Translations under genes and position numbers: made by a program
Notes under the pieces: model-generated
The model's database searches: none
The model's input: only the letters and a program-made list of their open reading frames with translations
What the model was told of the DNA's origin: nothing
Shown: positions 1-8,838 of the stretch, one piece after another
How positions within the stretch are numbered: position 1 is the stretch's first letter
Layout of the letters: every line of letters begins with the position of its first letter
Origin: Cloacibacillus sp. An23
GTDB lineage: Bacteria > Synergistota > Synergistia > Synergistales > Synergistaceae
Length of the DNA: 64,000 nucleotides
Assembly: GCF_002159945.1 (NCBI RefSeq)
Contig: NZ_NFJQ01000001.1
Coordinates: forward strand, 186,001-250,000
Direction: 5' to 3'

Positions 1-615
1 ATGCGCCCGCTGCGTATGCTGCTGCCGGAGGAGCCGCGCAATCTCAATCCGTTCACCGCCTCGTCGGCCTATTCGTGGCAGGTGCTCGGCATGATATACG
101 AGACGATGATAGGCACGGACCCTTACACGCTGGAGGATATGCCGGCTCTGGCCGAATCTTGGAGCGTACGCACGGAGGGCGAGGGCGCGGAGCGCCACAC
201 CGAGCTCGTATTCAGGCTGAAGGACGGGCTGAAATGGAGCGACGGCTCGCCGCTCACGGCGCTCGACATGAAGGCTTCGATAGATTTCATAAAAGACAAC
301 AAGCTGCCGCGCTTCTTCGACAGCGTCAAGAATGTACGGAAGACGGAGACGCCGGACCGCCTGACGCTGCGCGTAGAGATGGACGGCGTCAGCTACTGGC
401 ATCTCGACAACATCGGCGGACTGCCGTGTTTCCCGAAGAAGGCGCTAGACATGATATCCGACTGGCAGAATTGGGACCCGCTCGGAGCGGAAGCTAAATT
501 CGGCCCGCGCGGGCTGCTCGGCTGCGGCCCGTTCATGCTCGAGAGCTACAAGCCGGGCGAGTACGTCATGATGCGCCGCAATCCTCATTACAGGCTTCTG
601 GAGGGCGCGAAATGA
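1..615 (+). CDS. peptide-type ABC substrate-binding protein, partial (5' off window) and lacking the C-terminal half
   Basis: Matches the first half of family 5 (Dpp/Opp) extracytoplasmic solute-binding proteins: an LNPFT start of the fold, a FRLKDGLKWSDG block (about residues 72-83) and the GCGPFMLESYKPGEYVMMRRN block near the end. Family members are about 500 residues. Here the frame stops 204 codons after the window edge, just past the RRNPHY motif, so the second lobe and C-terminus are absent. The stop overlaps the next gene's start by 4 bases (ATGA), which argues that the early stop is the native gene end rather than a sequencing slip. The true start and any signal peptide lie upstream of base 1. 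A permuted protein with the missing part upstream cannot be excluded. Confidence 0.75.
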   Translation: MRPLRMLLPEEPRNLNPFTASSAYSWQVLGMIYETMIGTDPYTLEDMPALAESWSVRTEGEGAERHTELVFRLKDGLKWSDGSPLTALDMKASIDFIKDNKLPRFFDSVKNVRKTETPDRLTLRVEMDGVSYWHLDNIGGLPCFPKKALDMISDWQNWDPLGAEAKFGPRGLLGCGPFMLESYKPGEYVMMRRNPHYRLLEGAK

Positions 616-1586
616 GCCGCGGCTGGCTGCTGCGCCGCGTCGCTTCGTCGCTCGTCGTGCTCGCGGCGGTGCTGGTGCTCAACTTCCTGCTCTTCCGCCT
701 GATGCCCGGCGACGCCGTGAGCTCAATAATAGACCCGTCCTTCTCGCCCGAGGCGAAAGCCAACCTTCGCGCGCTCTACGGCCTCGACAGGCCGCTATGG
801 GAGCAGTTCGTCATATACATCAAGCAGATGCTGACGTTCAGCTTCGGACTATCGTTTATGAGCCGCCGCCCGGTCTGGGACGAACTTCTGTCGCGGCTTC
901 CGGTGACGCTCACGCTTACGGTCTCGTCGATGTTTATCTCGTCGCTGCTCGGCACGTGGCTCGGGGTCAAGGCCGCCGTCAACCGCGGCAAATTCGCGGA
1001 AAAGCTCGTGCTGCGCGCCAGCGCCCTCACTTCGTCCTTCCCGGGATTTTTCGTGCAGCTCGTGCTGCTGATGCTCTTCGCGCGCGCTCTGCCGCTCTTC
1101 CCGCTGCGCGGCACTCTCTCCGTGCCGCCGCCTGACGGCGGCTTCGCTCTCGCGGCGGATTATATATGGCACATGGCGCTGCCGGTGCTGTCGCTTTCTC
1201 TGATGGGTTTCGGCGGCTGGGCGCTGTACGTGCGCAACCTGATGGTGCGCGCGATGGGCGAGGATTTCGCGCTGATGGCGCGCGCGCGCGGCCTGTCGCG
1301 TCAGCGCGTCGTATGGCACGCATTCCGCACGATTCTGCCGCCCGTCGTGACGATACTGCTGATGTCTGTGCCGGGGCTTGTCTCGGGCGCGGTCATAACG
1401 GAATCCGTCTTTTCGCTGCACGGCATCGGCACATTCCTGCTTGAAGCCATTTCCGGCAGCGACTACCCCAGCGCCGGCGCGGCTTTCTACCTTCTCGCGC
1501 TGATAACGGTCTCGTGCAATCTGCTCGCCGACATAGCCTGCGGCCTCGTCGATCCGCGCGTGAGAATCGAGGGACGCAAAGAATGA
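612..1586 (+). CDS. ABC transporter permease, DppB/OppB type
   Basis: 324 residues. First inner-membrane permease of a peptide/nickel-type ABC importer. It has an N-terminal transmembrane anchor, a short periplasmic region containing LYGLDRPLWEQF as in DppB, then about five membrane helices. The EAA loop (MARARGLSRQRVVWHAFR, about residues 222-239) contacts the ATPases. The length is normal for the family. Its start overlaps the stop of the truncated binding protein (ATGA) and its own stop overlaps the next permease, so the cluster is translationally coupled. The substrate is inferred only from family and could be a peptide, a nickel-chelate or another oligomer. Confidence 0.9.
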   Translation: MSRGWLLRRVASSLVVLAAVLVLNFLLFRLMPGDAVSSIIDPSFSPEAKANLRALYGLDRPLWEQFVIYIKQMLTFSFGLSFMSRRPVWDELLSRLPVTLTLTVSSMFISSLLGTWLGVKAAVNRGKFAEKLVLRASALTSSFPGFFVQLVLLMLFARALPLFPLRGTLSVPPPDGGFALAADYIWHMALPVLSLSLMGFGGWALYVRNLMVRAMGEDFALMARARGLSRQRVVWHAFRTILPPVVTILLMSVPGLVSGAVITESVFSLHGIGTFLLEAISGSDYPSAGAAFYLLALITVSCNLLADIACGLVDPRVRIEGRKE

Positions 1587-2761
1587 AAGATATACTTTCG
1601 CGCAAAAGCGTCATAGCCTTCATACTGCTCGCGCTTCTCGGCGTTTTCGGCCCCGCGCTGCTGCCTCGCTCGCCGTACGAATTCGCGGGCGCTCCGTTCG
1701 CGCGCCCCGTATGGTGGCGCTCCGGCACGCTTCCGGCGAACGTCTCATACGAAATAAACTCCGCCGAGACTTCCATAACGTGGGATAAAAACCCGCCGGC
1801 TATATTCTCGCTGTCCGGAAAGATAAAAGCCTCGCCCGAGTCGCGCGTCACGGTGACGTGGCGCACGCCTGAGCGCAAGTTCCTGCTCGCGGAACTGTCG
1901 GGGGAATCCGAATACTGGCTGAACCTCGACGGACGCGACATGATTTTCAAACATGCGCTCGGCCTGCCGCTCATAAGCAGAAGCGTGGACTATCTCTTCC
2001 CGCGCGCCGGCGTGTATGAACTTCGCGTAGAAGGCGCGGGCGAAGATATTTCGCTCAGACTTTCGCTGCCCGGCGAACGCTGCGGACTGCTCGGCACGGA
2101 CCAGCGCGGGCGCGACGTTTTCACCCTGCTGATATACGGCATACGCGCATCGCTGATAATAGGCGTCAGCGCGACGCTGATAGCCAGCCTGCTCGGAATG
2201 TCGCTCGGCCTCGCCGCGGGCTACGCGGGCGGCCTCTGCGACGCGCTTATAATGCGCGCGGTGGACATTCTCATGTCTATACCGACGCTGCCCATCCTCA
2301 TGGTGCTCGCGGGGATATGGGGCAAGGGGCTGTGGCAGCTCGTGCTGATACTTTCAATATTCTCGTGGATGGGGACGGCGAGAAGCGTCCGCGCGCTAGT
2401 GCTGACGCTGCGCGAGAGCCAGTGGGTCGAGTCTCTGCGCGCTCTCGGCGCGAAGCGCAGCTACATACTCGCGCGCCATCTCGTTCCCGAGACGGCCCCC
2501 GTTCTGCTCGCGAACATCGCGCTCGGCGTCCCCGGCGCGATACTGGCCGAGGCGGGCCTCGCCTTCCTCGGCCTCTCCGACCCGAGGCTCATATCGTGGG
2601 GGCGTATGCTGCACGAGGCGCATTCGTTCGGCGCGTTCACCGAGGGCGCGTGGTGGCTGCTGCTGCCGCCGGGTCTAGGAATCGTCGCCGTCTGCCTGAT
2701 TTTTATGGACATAGGCAAATTCCTTGAAGAAAAGATAGATCCGAGGCTCGGCAAAAAATGA
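1583..2761 (+). CDS. ABC transporter permease, DppC/OppC type, with a large extracytoplasmic insertion
   Basis: 392 residues from the ATG that overlaps the preceding stop; a longer frame exists but has no reason to be used. The second half is a normal DppC permease: LLGTDQRGRDVF, about five helices and an EAA loop (VESLRALGAKRSYILARH). DppC proteins are usually near 300 residues. The excess is a roughly 125-residue polar, beta-rich segment (about residues 35-165) between the first helix and the GTDQRGRD motif, so it should face the periplasm. Its last part (SVDYLFPRAGVYELRVEG) looks like a jelly-roll or Ig-like carbohydrate- or peptide-binding fold, but I do not recognise a named family. It neighbours a binding protein that lacks one lobe. 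Confidence 0.85.
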   Translation: MKDILSRKSVIAFILLALLGVFGPALLPRSPYEFAGAPFARPVWWRSGTLPANVSYEINSAETSITWDKNPPAIFSLSGKIKASPESRVTVTWRTPERKFLLAELSGESEYWLNLDGRDMIFKHALGLPLISRSVDYLFPRAGVYELRVEGAGEDISLRLSLPGERCGLLGTDQRGRDVFTLLIYGIRASLIIGVSATLIASLLGMSLGLAAGYAGGLCDALIMRAVDILMSIPTLPILMVLAGIWGKGLWQLVLILSIFSWMGTARSVRALVLTLRESQWVESLRALGAKRSYILARHLVPETAPVLLANIALGVPGAILAEAGLAFLGLSDPRLISWGRMLHEAHSFGAFTEGAWWLLLPPGLGIVAVCLIFMDIGKFLEEKIDPRLGKK

Positions 2762-3522
2762 TGCTCGAAGTCAAAAACCTTACCGTAACATACGACGCGC
2801 GCGGCGAATCGAACGAAGCCGTGAAAAACGTCTCCTTCTCCGTCGCGGAGAACTCCTTCTGCGGCCTCATAGGCGAATCCGGAAGCGGCAAAAGCACCGT
2901 GCTAATGACGCTGCTCGGCCTGCTCCCCGCCGGAGCCGAGGCGCGCGGCGAAATCATCTACAAGGGTCGCGGCATCCTAGGCCTGCCGGAAGACGAGCTC
3001 GCCGCGCTGCGCCAGCGCGAGATAGCGCTCGTGCCGCAGGGGGCGCTCAACTCCTTCACGCCGGTCATGACGATAGGCCGGCACATAAAAGAAGTGCTCG
3101 ACGTACATCTCGGCATAAAAGGAGAAGAGGCGGAACGGCGCGCCGCGAAGATGCTCGAGGAGGTCGAGCTTCCCGCGGAGACGGCGCGCCGCTATCCGCA
3201 CGAGCTCTCGGGCGGTCAGAAGCAGCGCGCGGCTATCGCCCTCGCGCTCTCATGCGAGCCGAGTTTGGTCCTCGCCGACGAGCCGACGACGGCGCTGGAC
3301 GTGATAACGCAGGCGGCGATTCTGAAGCTTCTCGAAAGGCTGCGCCGCGATAAAAATTTGACGATACTGCTCGTGACGCACGACCTCCCGATGGCCGCGC
3401 AGGCATGTTCCGAACTTTTCGTAATGAAGGACGGGCGGCTGATAGAGAGCGGCTCTCCCGCGGAACTCATACGGGCGCCGAAAGAAGCGCATACGAAGGC
3501 GCTCGTCGCCTCGATGCTGTGA
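2758..3522 (+). CDS. ABC transporter ATP-binding protein, DppD type
   Basis: 254 residues. One of two ATPases of the importer. Walker A is GESGSGKST, the signature is LSGGQKQR, Walker B is LVLADEPTTALDV and the switch is THD. The family's frequent C-terminal extension (about 330 residues in E. coli DppD) is missing, including the Cys-rich tail that binds an Fe-S cluster in some members. Overlaps the permease stop (ATGATG) and precedes the second ATPase by 10 bases, within one operon. Confidence 0.9.
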   Translation: MMLEVKNLTVTYDARGESNEAVKNVSFSVAENSFCGLIGESGSGKSTVLMTLLGLLPAGAEARGEIIYKGRGILGLPEDELAALRQREIALVPQGALNSFTPVMTIGRHIKEVLDVHLGIKGEEAERRAAKMLEEVELPAETARRYPHELSGGQKQRAAIALALSCEPSLVLADEPTTALDVITQAAILKLLERLRRDKNLTILLVTHDLPMAAQACSELFVMKDGRLIESGSPAELIRAPKEAHTKALVASML

Positions 3523-3532
3523 GGGAGGAAAA

Positions 3533-4321
3533 ATGACGGCTGAACCTATTCTTGAGATAAAAGACCTTACTGTGGAATTCAAATCGCGCGCGGCGAGGAG
3601 CCACACCGCGCTCGACGGAGTGAGCCTTTCGCTCGCGGGAGGCGGCGCGGCGCTCGCGATAGTCGGCGAGTCGGGAAGCGGCAAAAGCACGCTGCTGCGC
3701 GCGGCTATAGGGCTGGTTCAGCCTAAATCCGGAAGAGTAAAGCTTTTCGGCAGGGAGCTCGGCGCAGTTACGGCACGCGAGCTGACTGCGCTGCGCCGCC
3801 GCTGCGGCTACGTGCCGCAAGACCCGTACGGCGCTCTGCCGCCCGGGCTTTCGGTAATGGACGCCGTGACGGAACCCGAGATAATAGCGGGCGTGAAACG
3901 CACGAAGGCAGAGCGCCGCGAACGAGCGAAGGAACTTCTCGCCGAGTTCGGCCTCACAGACGAGCGCATCTTCGCCTCGCGCGCCGTCGGCCTGTCAGGC
4001 GGGCAGCGCCAGCGCGTCGAGTTGGCGCGCGCTCTGATGCTCGGGCCTGAGCTGCTGCTATGCGACGAGCCGACATCGATGCAGGACGCATCCACGCGCG
4101 GAGAGATAATCGAAGCGCTGCGCCGCCGCACCGCGACAGGCATGTCGATGATCTTCGTCACGCACGACCTGCGCCTCGCCGCCTACGCAGCAGAAAACAT
4201 AATAGTGCTCAAAGACGGAAAAATCTGCGAAAGCGGACACGCGCGCGAAATAATGCAGAACCCGCGCCACGAATACACCAAGGCGCTGATCGACGCTCTG
4301 CCTAAGCTGCCTAAACTATAA
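3533..4321 (+). CDS. ABC transporter ATP-binding protein, DppF type
   Basis: 262 residues, preceded by a GAGGGAGG-like ribosome site. Walker A is GESGSGKST, the signature is LSGGQRQR, Walker B is LLLCDEPTSMQD and the switch is THD. The residue after the Walker B serine is Met rather than the usual Ala/Val-Leu. Last gene of the importer operon. It partners the preceding ATPase to form the nucleotide-binding heterodimer under the two permeases. The C-terminal oligopeptide-transporter extension is short. Confidence 0.9.
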   Translation: MTAEPILEIKDLTVEFKSRAARSHTALDGVSLSLAGGGAALAIVGESGSGKSTLLRAAIGLVQPKSGRVKLFGRELGAVTARELTALRRRCGYVPQDPYGALPPGLSVMDAVTEPEIIAGVKRTKAERRERAKELLAEFGLTDERIFASRAVGLSGGQRQRVELARALMLGPELLLCDEPTSMQDASTRGEIIEALRRRTATGMSMIFVTHDLRLAAYAAENIIVLKDGKICESGHAREIMQNPRHEYTKALIDALPKLPKL

Positions 4322-4324
4322 AAA

Positions 4325-4358
4325 ACGGCGGACCGCAGTGTGAAGGGACGCCCGCCGT
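4325..4358 (-). terminator. intrinsic terminator of the LUD gene
   Basis: Seven-base-pair stem (ACGGCGG / CCGCCGT), followed on the minus strand by TTTTTAT. It lies 38 bases past the stop of the minus-strand LUD gene and between convergent genes. Confidence 0.6.
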
Positions 4359-4396
4359 ACGAATAATTTTCTGACGATTCTTCGACTAACTTCGAC

Positions 4397-4993
4397 TTAC
4401 AGCCCGAGATCTTCGTCTATAAGTATAACCTCGGCCTCCATTCCGCCCATAGGACGCCACAGCGTCGCCATGCCGCAGCAGATGCTTTCGGCGGAACGGC
4501 AGTCGTAGCAGCGGTCGGCGTTTGCGGCGCACGGAGTCTTGCGGCCCATTTGCTGGGCGCGGCGCGGCGCGGCTACGTTGCGAGCGCGCCACACGGCGCT
4601 TTCGTAGTCGGCGGCAAGCTTGTTGCGCCCTACAAGGAAAAATATTTTTTTGTGTCCGAACAGCGTTGAGGCCGCGCGGTTGCCTACTCCGTCGATATTC
4701 ACTATCTCGCCTGTCTCGGCGAGCGCGTTCGCCGAGGTCAGGTAGTAGTCCGCCGTCATGGCGGCCCTGCGCGCTTCTCCAGCCTCCTGCTTCCAGTGCC
4801 ATATCACTTTGTTGTGCTTCTCAAGCATCTCGTACAGCCCAAGCGCCTGCACGGTGCCTGAGCCGCCTATTCCGACGCTCGCGCCGTCTATCGCGCCATC
4901 GACGTAGGCCGCGGCCTCCGCGCCGGTCGCGAATACCTTGACTTTGTAGCCGCGCCCTTCCAGCGCTTTTGTAACTTTAGAAAAATCAGTCAC
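4397..4993 (-). CDS. LUD-domain (LutC-like, DUF162) protein
   Basis: 198 residues from a GTG start at 4993, chosen because GAAGGGG lies 8 bases upstream; an in-frame GTG at 5023 has a poorly placed site. The VGIGGSGTVQALGL motif near residue 40, ALAETGEIVNIDG and VGRNKL are typical of LUD domains. The fold is known from LutC of the lactate-utilisation LutABC complex. A Cys-rich tail (CAANADRCYDCRSAESICCG) could bind a metal or an Fe-S cluster. No LutA or LutB neighbours are seen; this short stand-alone form occurs in anaerobes with no settled function. Monocistronic, with its own terminator. Confidence 0.75.
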   Translation of the reverse strand: MTDFSKVTKALEGRGYKVKVFATGAEAAAYVDGAIDGASVGIGGSGTVQALGLYEMLEKHNKVIWHWKQEAGEARRAAMTADYYLTSANALAETGEIVNIDGVGNRAASTLFGHKKIFFLVGRNKLAADYESAVWRARNVAAPRRAQQMGRKTPCAANADRCYDCRSAESICCGMATLWRPMGGMEAEVILIDEDLGL

Positions 4994-5075
4994 GATACAC
5001 ACCCCTTCGGAAAAGTTTCCCACACAAGAGAATTTTACCCTTTCGCGGCGAATCCGTAAAACGCGCGCGGACGAG

Positions 5076-5110
5076 AAAGAGCCGCGGACGGCTCGCGCCC
5101 GCGGCTCTTT
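5076..5110 (-). terminator. intrinsic terminator of pckA
   Basis: Perfect 12-bp stem AAAGAGCCGCGG / CCGCGGCTCTTT with an 11-base loop, then CTCGT, 25 bases downstream of the pckA stop. Confidence 0.75.
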
Positions 5111-5134
5111 GACAGAAATTTCGGATGTTCCGGC

Positions 5135-6793
5135 TTACTTTATGTTGGAAATGACCTTCTCGAGAGCGTCTACCGCGTCCTGCGGCAGCTTGTCTATTCC
5201 GCCCTTCTCCGTCTCGCGCGACTTGACGAACTTCATGCGGTCGTTCATCCTGCTGATGAACTGCTGCTTGTAATTCGCGTCGCCGAAGTCTGGAACGAAG
5301 CCATCTATCTCCATTATCTGCATGCCGGGGATTTCGTTGAGCGGCTTCCACTCGGCGGTGTTCTCGACTATCTTCTCGATTATCTCGAGCGTCATCTCCT
5401 TCGGTATCTTCTTGTCCATGAAGAAGCCCGTGTTGATGATGTAGCACGACACGCCGTCCTCAAAGAGCGAGCGGAAGCGCGTGTAGTCCATCTCGAGCGG
5501 ATATGTGCGGAACGGGTTCGCATAGCACTCGATGACGAGCGCGTCGGGGTCCACGCCGGGGGCGAGGCGCTCGGCCGAGGTGCGCTTCGTCGCGAGAGTC
5601 GCACCCATGACGGCCGCGAGCGACGGCCCGGTGAGCTTCACGACGGGCGGGAGAGTGGAGTCCTTCATGAGCCAGCATATAGCGTCGAGCGGCTCGTCTA
5701 TCCTGTCTATCCTGTTCGGCGTCCAGAGCTTCGACTTTACCGCGCGTCCGTTGCCGTTGCGGATATCTTCGCCAACTACGACGGTTTTGCCGTCCGGCAT
5801 CACCGTCACGCCGCAGTTCTGGAGCGAAAGGAGATACTTGTTGTCCGGGCAGCCTATCGGGTAATCCTGCATCTTGTCGAAGTACGAAGGTTCGAGCGCT
5901 ATCGCGTACTTATCCTTTACGTTGATGATGACGGCGTCGTCGTGCAGCACGGTAACGTCGTACTTGCCGCCGTGCTTCGCGTGCGTGATGGTGGACTTGC
6001 CGGAGCCGGAGAGTCCGAAGACGGCGAGGACGAACTTCTTGTCGCTTCCGTCCTTGAGCTTATAACGCTTGAGTCCGCCGTGGCACGAGGCGTAGCCGTT
6101 GCGCGCGGCGATGCCCCAGCCGAGCGTCAACGTGCCCTTCTTGTACTCGCCGAAGTAGCGCATGCCGAGGATGGCGGCGCAGTTCTGCTCTGGCGAGAAG
6201 AAGGCGAGGCCGAGCGGATAGTCGGGGTGCGACCAGTACGGATCGGCGAAGACGTAGACGTCGCCGTCGTTGGCAAGCGGACGCGACTTCTCGTAGCGCT
6301 TCGCGTATTCCTCGTTGATGTACTGGAAGTTCAGCATCCAACTGTAAAGGTTGTTCTCAAAGCCTTCGGGGAGCATGAGGTGGGCCTTGACCATGAAGTC
6401 CTCGTCGAGCCCGATGATGGCTTCCGCGCGGTAGTATTTGCGGAAGCGCGAATTGTAGATGGCTTCGCGCAGGAGCAACGCCATTTCGGTGACGTTGACG
6501 CCGGGCTCGCCGGTGATGCGGCGCGCGGCGGCGCAGCGCCCGTAGACGGCGCCGTCGTTGAAGAGAAGGACGTTGGCCCCTTCCGGCAGCCCAAGTTCCG
6601 TCGGCTTATAAACCGGCATTCCGGTGAGTTCTATCGTCCCCGGGCAATCCTTCGCCAGCTTGTAGGCCTCTTTCAGGCTCTCTACAGGCGTAATGTTGTT
6701 CCCGTAAAATGCCGTTTCGATCGTCGATCTGATCGGGGTGGAATTAAGACGTTTGAAGCTGTCGAGATCCACAAAATATTCCTGCGTTGCCAT
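5135..6793 (-). CDS. pckA: phosphoenolpyruvate carboxykinase (ATP type)
   Basis: 552 residues. Interconverts oxaloacetate and phosphoenolpyruvate with ATP/ADP in the cytoplasm, joining C4 acids from amino-acid breakdown to gluconeogenesis and here to glycogen synthesis, or generating ATP in reverse. Seen in the sequence: a P-loop kinase motif FGLSGSGKST about mid-protein, the metal-binding HDDAVIIN, an EPSYFDK segment and a substrate/nucleotide region ATKRTSAERLA. The length is slightly above the E. coli enzyme (540). The start follows AGGAGGG by 7 bases. Preceded by a sigma-70-like promoter with an 88-base leader. Confidence 0.88.
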   Translation of the reverse strand: MATQEYFVDLDSFKRLNSTPIRSTIETAFYGNNITPVESLKEAYKLAKDCPGTIELTGMPVYKPTELGLPEGANVLLFNDGAVYGRCAAARRITGEPGVNVTEMALLLREAIYNSRFRKYYRAEAIIGLDEDFMVKAHLMLPEGFENNLYSWMLNFQYINEEYAKRYEKSRPLANDGDVYVFADPYWSHPDYPLGLAFFSPEQNCAAILGMRYFGEYKKGTLTLGWGIAARNGYASCHGGLKRYKLKDGSDKKFVLAVFGLSGSGKSTITHAKHGGKYDVTVLHDDAVIINVKDKYAIALEPSYFDKMQDYPIGCPDNKYLLSLQNCGVTVMPDGKTVVVGEDIRNGNGRAVKSKLWTPNRIDRIDEPLDAICWLMKDSTLPPVVKLTGPSLAAVMGATLATKRTSAERLAPGVDPDALVIECYANPFRTYPLEMDYTRFRSLFEDGVSCYIINTGFFMDKKIPKEMTLEIIEKIVENTAEWKPLNEIPGMQIMEIDGFVPDFGDANYKQQFISRMNDRMKFVKSRETEKGGIDKLPQDAVDALEKVISNIK

Positions 6794-6888
6794 AAGTGTC
6801 CCTCCTAGTTTTTCCCGTCCGCCCTCTATTCTTCCCGTGAATTAAAGAATAAATTAACGAACCGGTGATACCTGTGTAACATATCCGT

Positions 6889-6916
6889 AGCATACACCAA
6901 TATTTATAATTGACAA
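6889..6916 (-). promoter_or_regulatory. putative sigma-70 promoter of pckA
   Basis: TTGTCA (6911-6916) and TATGCT (6889-6894) separated by 16 bases on the minus strand, in an AT-rich intergenic region. This implies an untranslated leader of about 88 bases. Confidence 0.5.
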
Positions 6917-6957
6917 GAGTTTTTTTACAAAATACACAATTTCTGAATATTAAAACA

Positions 6958-6980
6958 GCGGCCCTCAATTAGAGAGCCGC
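6958..6980 (-). terminator. intrinsic terminator of the FadL-type gene
   Basis: Nine-position stem GCGGCCCTC / GAGAGCCGC with one mismatch and a 5-base loop, continuing into TGTTTTA on the minus strand, 30 bases past the stop. Confidence 0.65.
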
Positions 6981-7009
6981 CGCTGAATCAAAGCTATTAC
7001 GTAATACGA

Positions 7010-8299
7010 TTACTTGAGCTTGACGGTGTAGCCGAGCGAGATGACCTGAGTGAAGCCGTCGAATATCTCAGAGGACTGGTAGTCCATGCCGGGCGAGACA
7101 CGCGACTGAGTTTCACGGCTGTCGGCCCAGATACCAGTGTAGGCGAAGACGATTTCGTGATTTTCCTTGAAGCGGTACTTGAATCCAATGCTTCCGCGAT
7201 GGCGGTCGCCGGTAGGTACTGTGAAGTCCATAGTGCTGTCAGGTATCGGGCTCTCATCAAACACGTAGCCTGCGAGGATACTCCACTGCTTGCTGAGCTT
7301 GTGTTCGATACCTATACCGTAACGCCAGCAGGCTTCCCAATTCTTTTCATTGAGAGAACGTCCATAAACAGGTGGTATTCCCAATGCAGGATTATCAAAA
7401 TAGATATTCAGCGCGTTGTACGTTTCCCAATTTGTCCAGACTGCATTTAGTTCTACACGCGTTTTATCATTGAATTTATGACCAAGACCTATAGCAACTG
7501 AATCCGGTAGTGTAACAGTACCGTTTGCGCCGCTTTCAATGTTAAAGCCGTTGGAGCTAAATGCTATATCAGCATCATCCATTGTATGTTTGATGCGAGA
7601 GCGGTATGTGACAGCTAGAGAAGTTTTATCGTCAAAGTCGTACATCAGCGAAGCCAGCCAACCGACATTTACAGTGTCGCCTTCTAGGTCAGTGCCTACG
7701 TTTGGCATACCTAGATTCGTCAATGGCACGCTTTTACGCATCCTCAACTTAACATAATTTATATCAAGCCCAACTGCCGCAGAAAGTTTATCTCCAATTT
7801 TAAATGCATACGTTGGCTGCACAGTGAAGCCTTTTATACCAGAGAAAATCGTATCATAGCGCCCCGGCCAGAGGTCATTGTATTCTATCTGGTTACCGAA
7901 ACGCGAGAACATCGCCACGCCCCACCATGAATTTTTGCCGGCCTTTGTCGCATAGTACATGTAAGGAATGACAGCTGGGTCGTATTCATTTTCCCAAATT
8001 TCATCCTGACCGTGACCGCCGACAAGCGGACCTAATCTCCTAAACAGTACTTTCGTATCCGGGTTCACCAAGCTGGCGCCGATGCTGAAGTACGTGCCGT
8101 CGAGCTTTGTTATCTGCGCCGGGTTGTAAGCGAGAACAGACGGATCCTCTTCTCCGAACATATAAGCTTCGCCCATGGCGGTTCCGGCGGCGCTCCATTC
8201 GTAGACGCCGAAGCCTTCCGCGAACGCGGCGGACGACGCGCAGGCCGTGAGCGCCGCTGCGGATAACAGCGTCAACAATTTCTTTCTGACGTTGACCAA
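7010..8299 (-). CDS. OmpP1/FadL/TodX-family outer-membrane protein
   Basis: 429 residues. Begins with a signal peptide (Lys-rich start, hydrophobic core, cleavage near AFAEGFGVYEWSAAG). The mature N-terminus has the FadL-family hatch signature GTAMGEAYMFGEEDPSVLAYNPAQI, split here over residues 40-64. The rest is alternating beta-strand sequence of a 14-strand barrel. These proteins pass hydrophobic molecules such as fatty acids or aromatics through the outer membrane. The terminal residues are VKLK rather than the usual aromatic. The central 700 bases are markedly AT-richer than both ends (see findings). Single gene between terminators. Confidence 0.85.
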   Translation of the reverse strand: MVNVRKKLLTLLSAAALTACASSAAFAEGFGVYEWSAAGTAMGEAYMFGEEDPSVLAYNPAQITKLDGTYFSIGASLVNPDTKVLFRRLGPLVGGHGQDEIWENEYDPAVIPYMYYATKAGKNSWWGVAMFSRFGNQIEYNDLWPGRYDTIFSGIKGFTVQPTYAFKIGDKLSAAVGLDINYVKLRMRKSVPLTNLGMPNVGTDLEGDTVNVGWLASLMYDFDDKTSLAVTYRSRIKHTMDDADIAFSSNGFNIESGANGTVTLPDSVAIGLGHKFNDKTRVELNAVWTNWETYNALNIYFDNPALGIPPVYGRSLNEKNWEACWRYGIGIEHKLSKQWSILAGYVFDESPIPDSTMDFTVPTGDRHRGSIGFKYRFKENHEIVFAYTGIWADSRETQSRVSPGMDYQSSEIFDGFTQVISLGYTVKLK

Positions 8300-8325
8300 T
8301 TACAACAATCCTTCCCTAAGAAATT

Positions 8326-8817
8326 TTATTTTGCTATATGCCCGAAGTTCGGATGCTTCTGCCCGAGGCTCGGGGTTATCACAGATATTTCGATGCTCAC
8401 GTCCCTGCCGCTCGCGTAGTAGACCGCGAAGTCGGCGAGCGTGCGCGAGGCGAGGTAGCGCAGGAAGGCGCGAGACAGCTCGTTGACCATGTCCGATATG
8501 AAGCATTTTTTGCCGCGACAGCCCTCGAGCGAACATTCGCGTGATTCAAACGGGCCGCCCAGAAGTTCGAAAACCGGATAGAGCGGCGTCTCGGACGGGA
8601 CGCAGTTCAGTTTGTAGCCGCCGCCGGGGCCGCGGACGGATTTTATCAGCCCGCCCTTGTTGAGCCTCTGGAGCACTTTAGACAGGTGCGGCTCGGACGT
8701 GCCGAGCGCCGCGGCTACCTGCTGCGTCGTGAGGCAGCGCCCAGGATCCTTCGCAAGCTCGCCGAGAGCGTGCAGCCCGAGCAAAAGCGGCTCCGGCAAA
8801 TCTACGATTGGGTTCAG
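8326..8817 (-). CDS. Rrf2-family transcriptional regulator, probably with a CTG start
   Basis: 163 residues if started at the CTG at 8817, which has AGGAGG 8 bases upstream. The first conventional start in frame, a TTG at 8799, is 26 bases from that site and would shorten the first helix. Winged-helix DNA-binding domain (TTQQVAAALGTSEPHLSKVL; wing SVRGPGGGYKL), then a dimer helix and three cysteines (CSLEGCRGKKC) placed as in Fe-S-sensing Rrf2 proteins (IscR, NsrR). It could sense NO, iron, redox or cysteine status. A promoter with an overlapping dyad (8839-8883) suggests autoregulation. Divergent from the gene at 9010. Confidence 0.82.
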   Translation of the reverse strand: MNPIVDLPEPLLLGLHALGELAKDPGRCLTTQQVAAALGTSEPHLSKVLQRLNKGGLIKSVRGPGGGYKLNCVPSETPLYPVFELLGGPFESRECSLEGCRGKKCFISDMVNELSRAFLRYLASRTLADFAVYYASGRDVSIEISVITPSLGQKHPNFGHIAK

Positions 8818-8838
8818 CGTCCTCTCCTCCTCCGCCGA

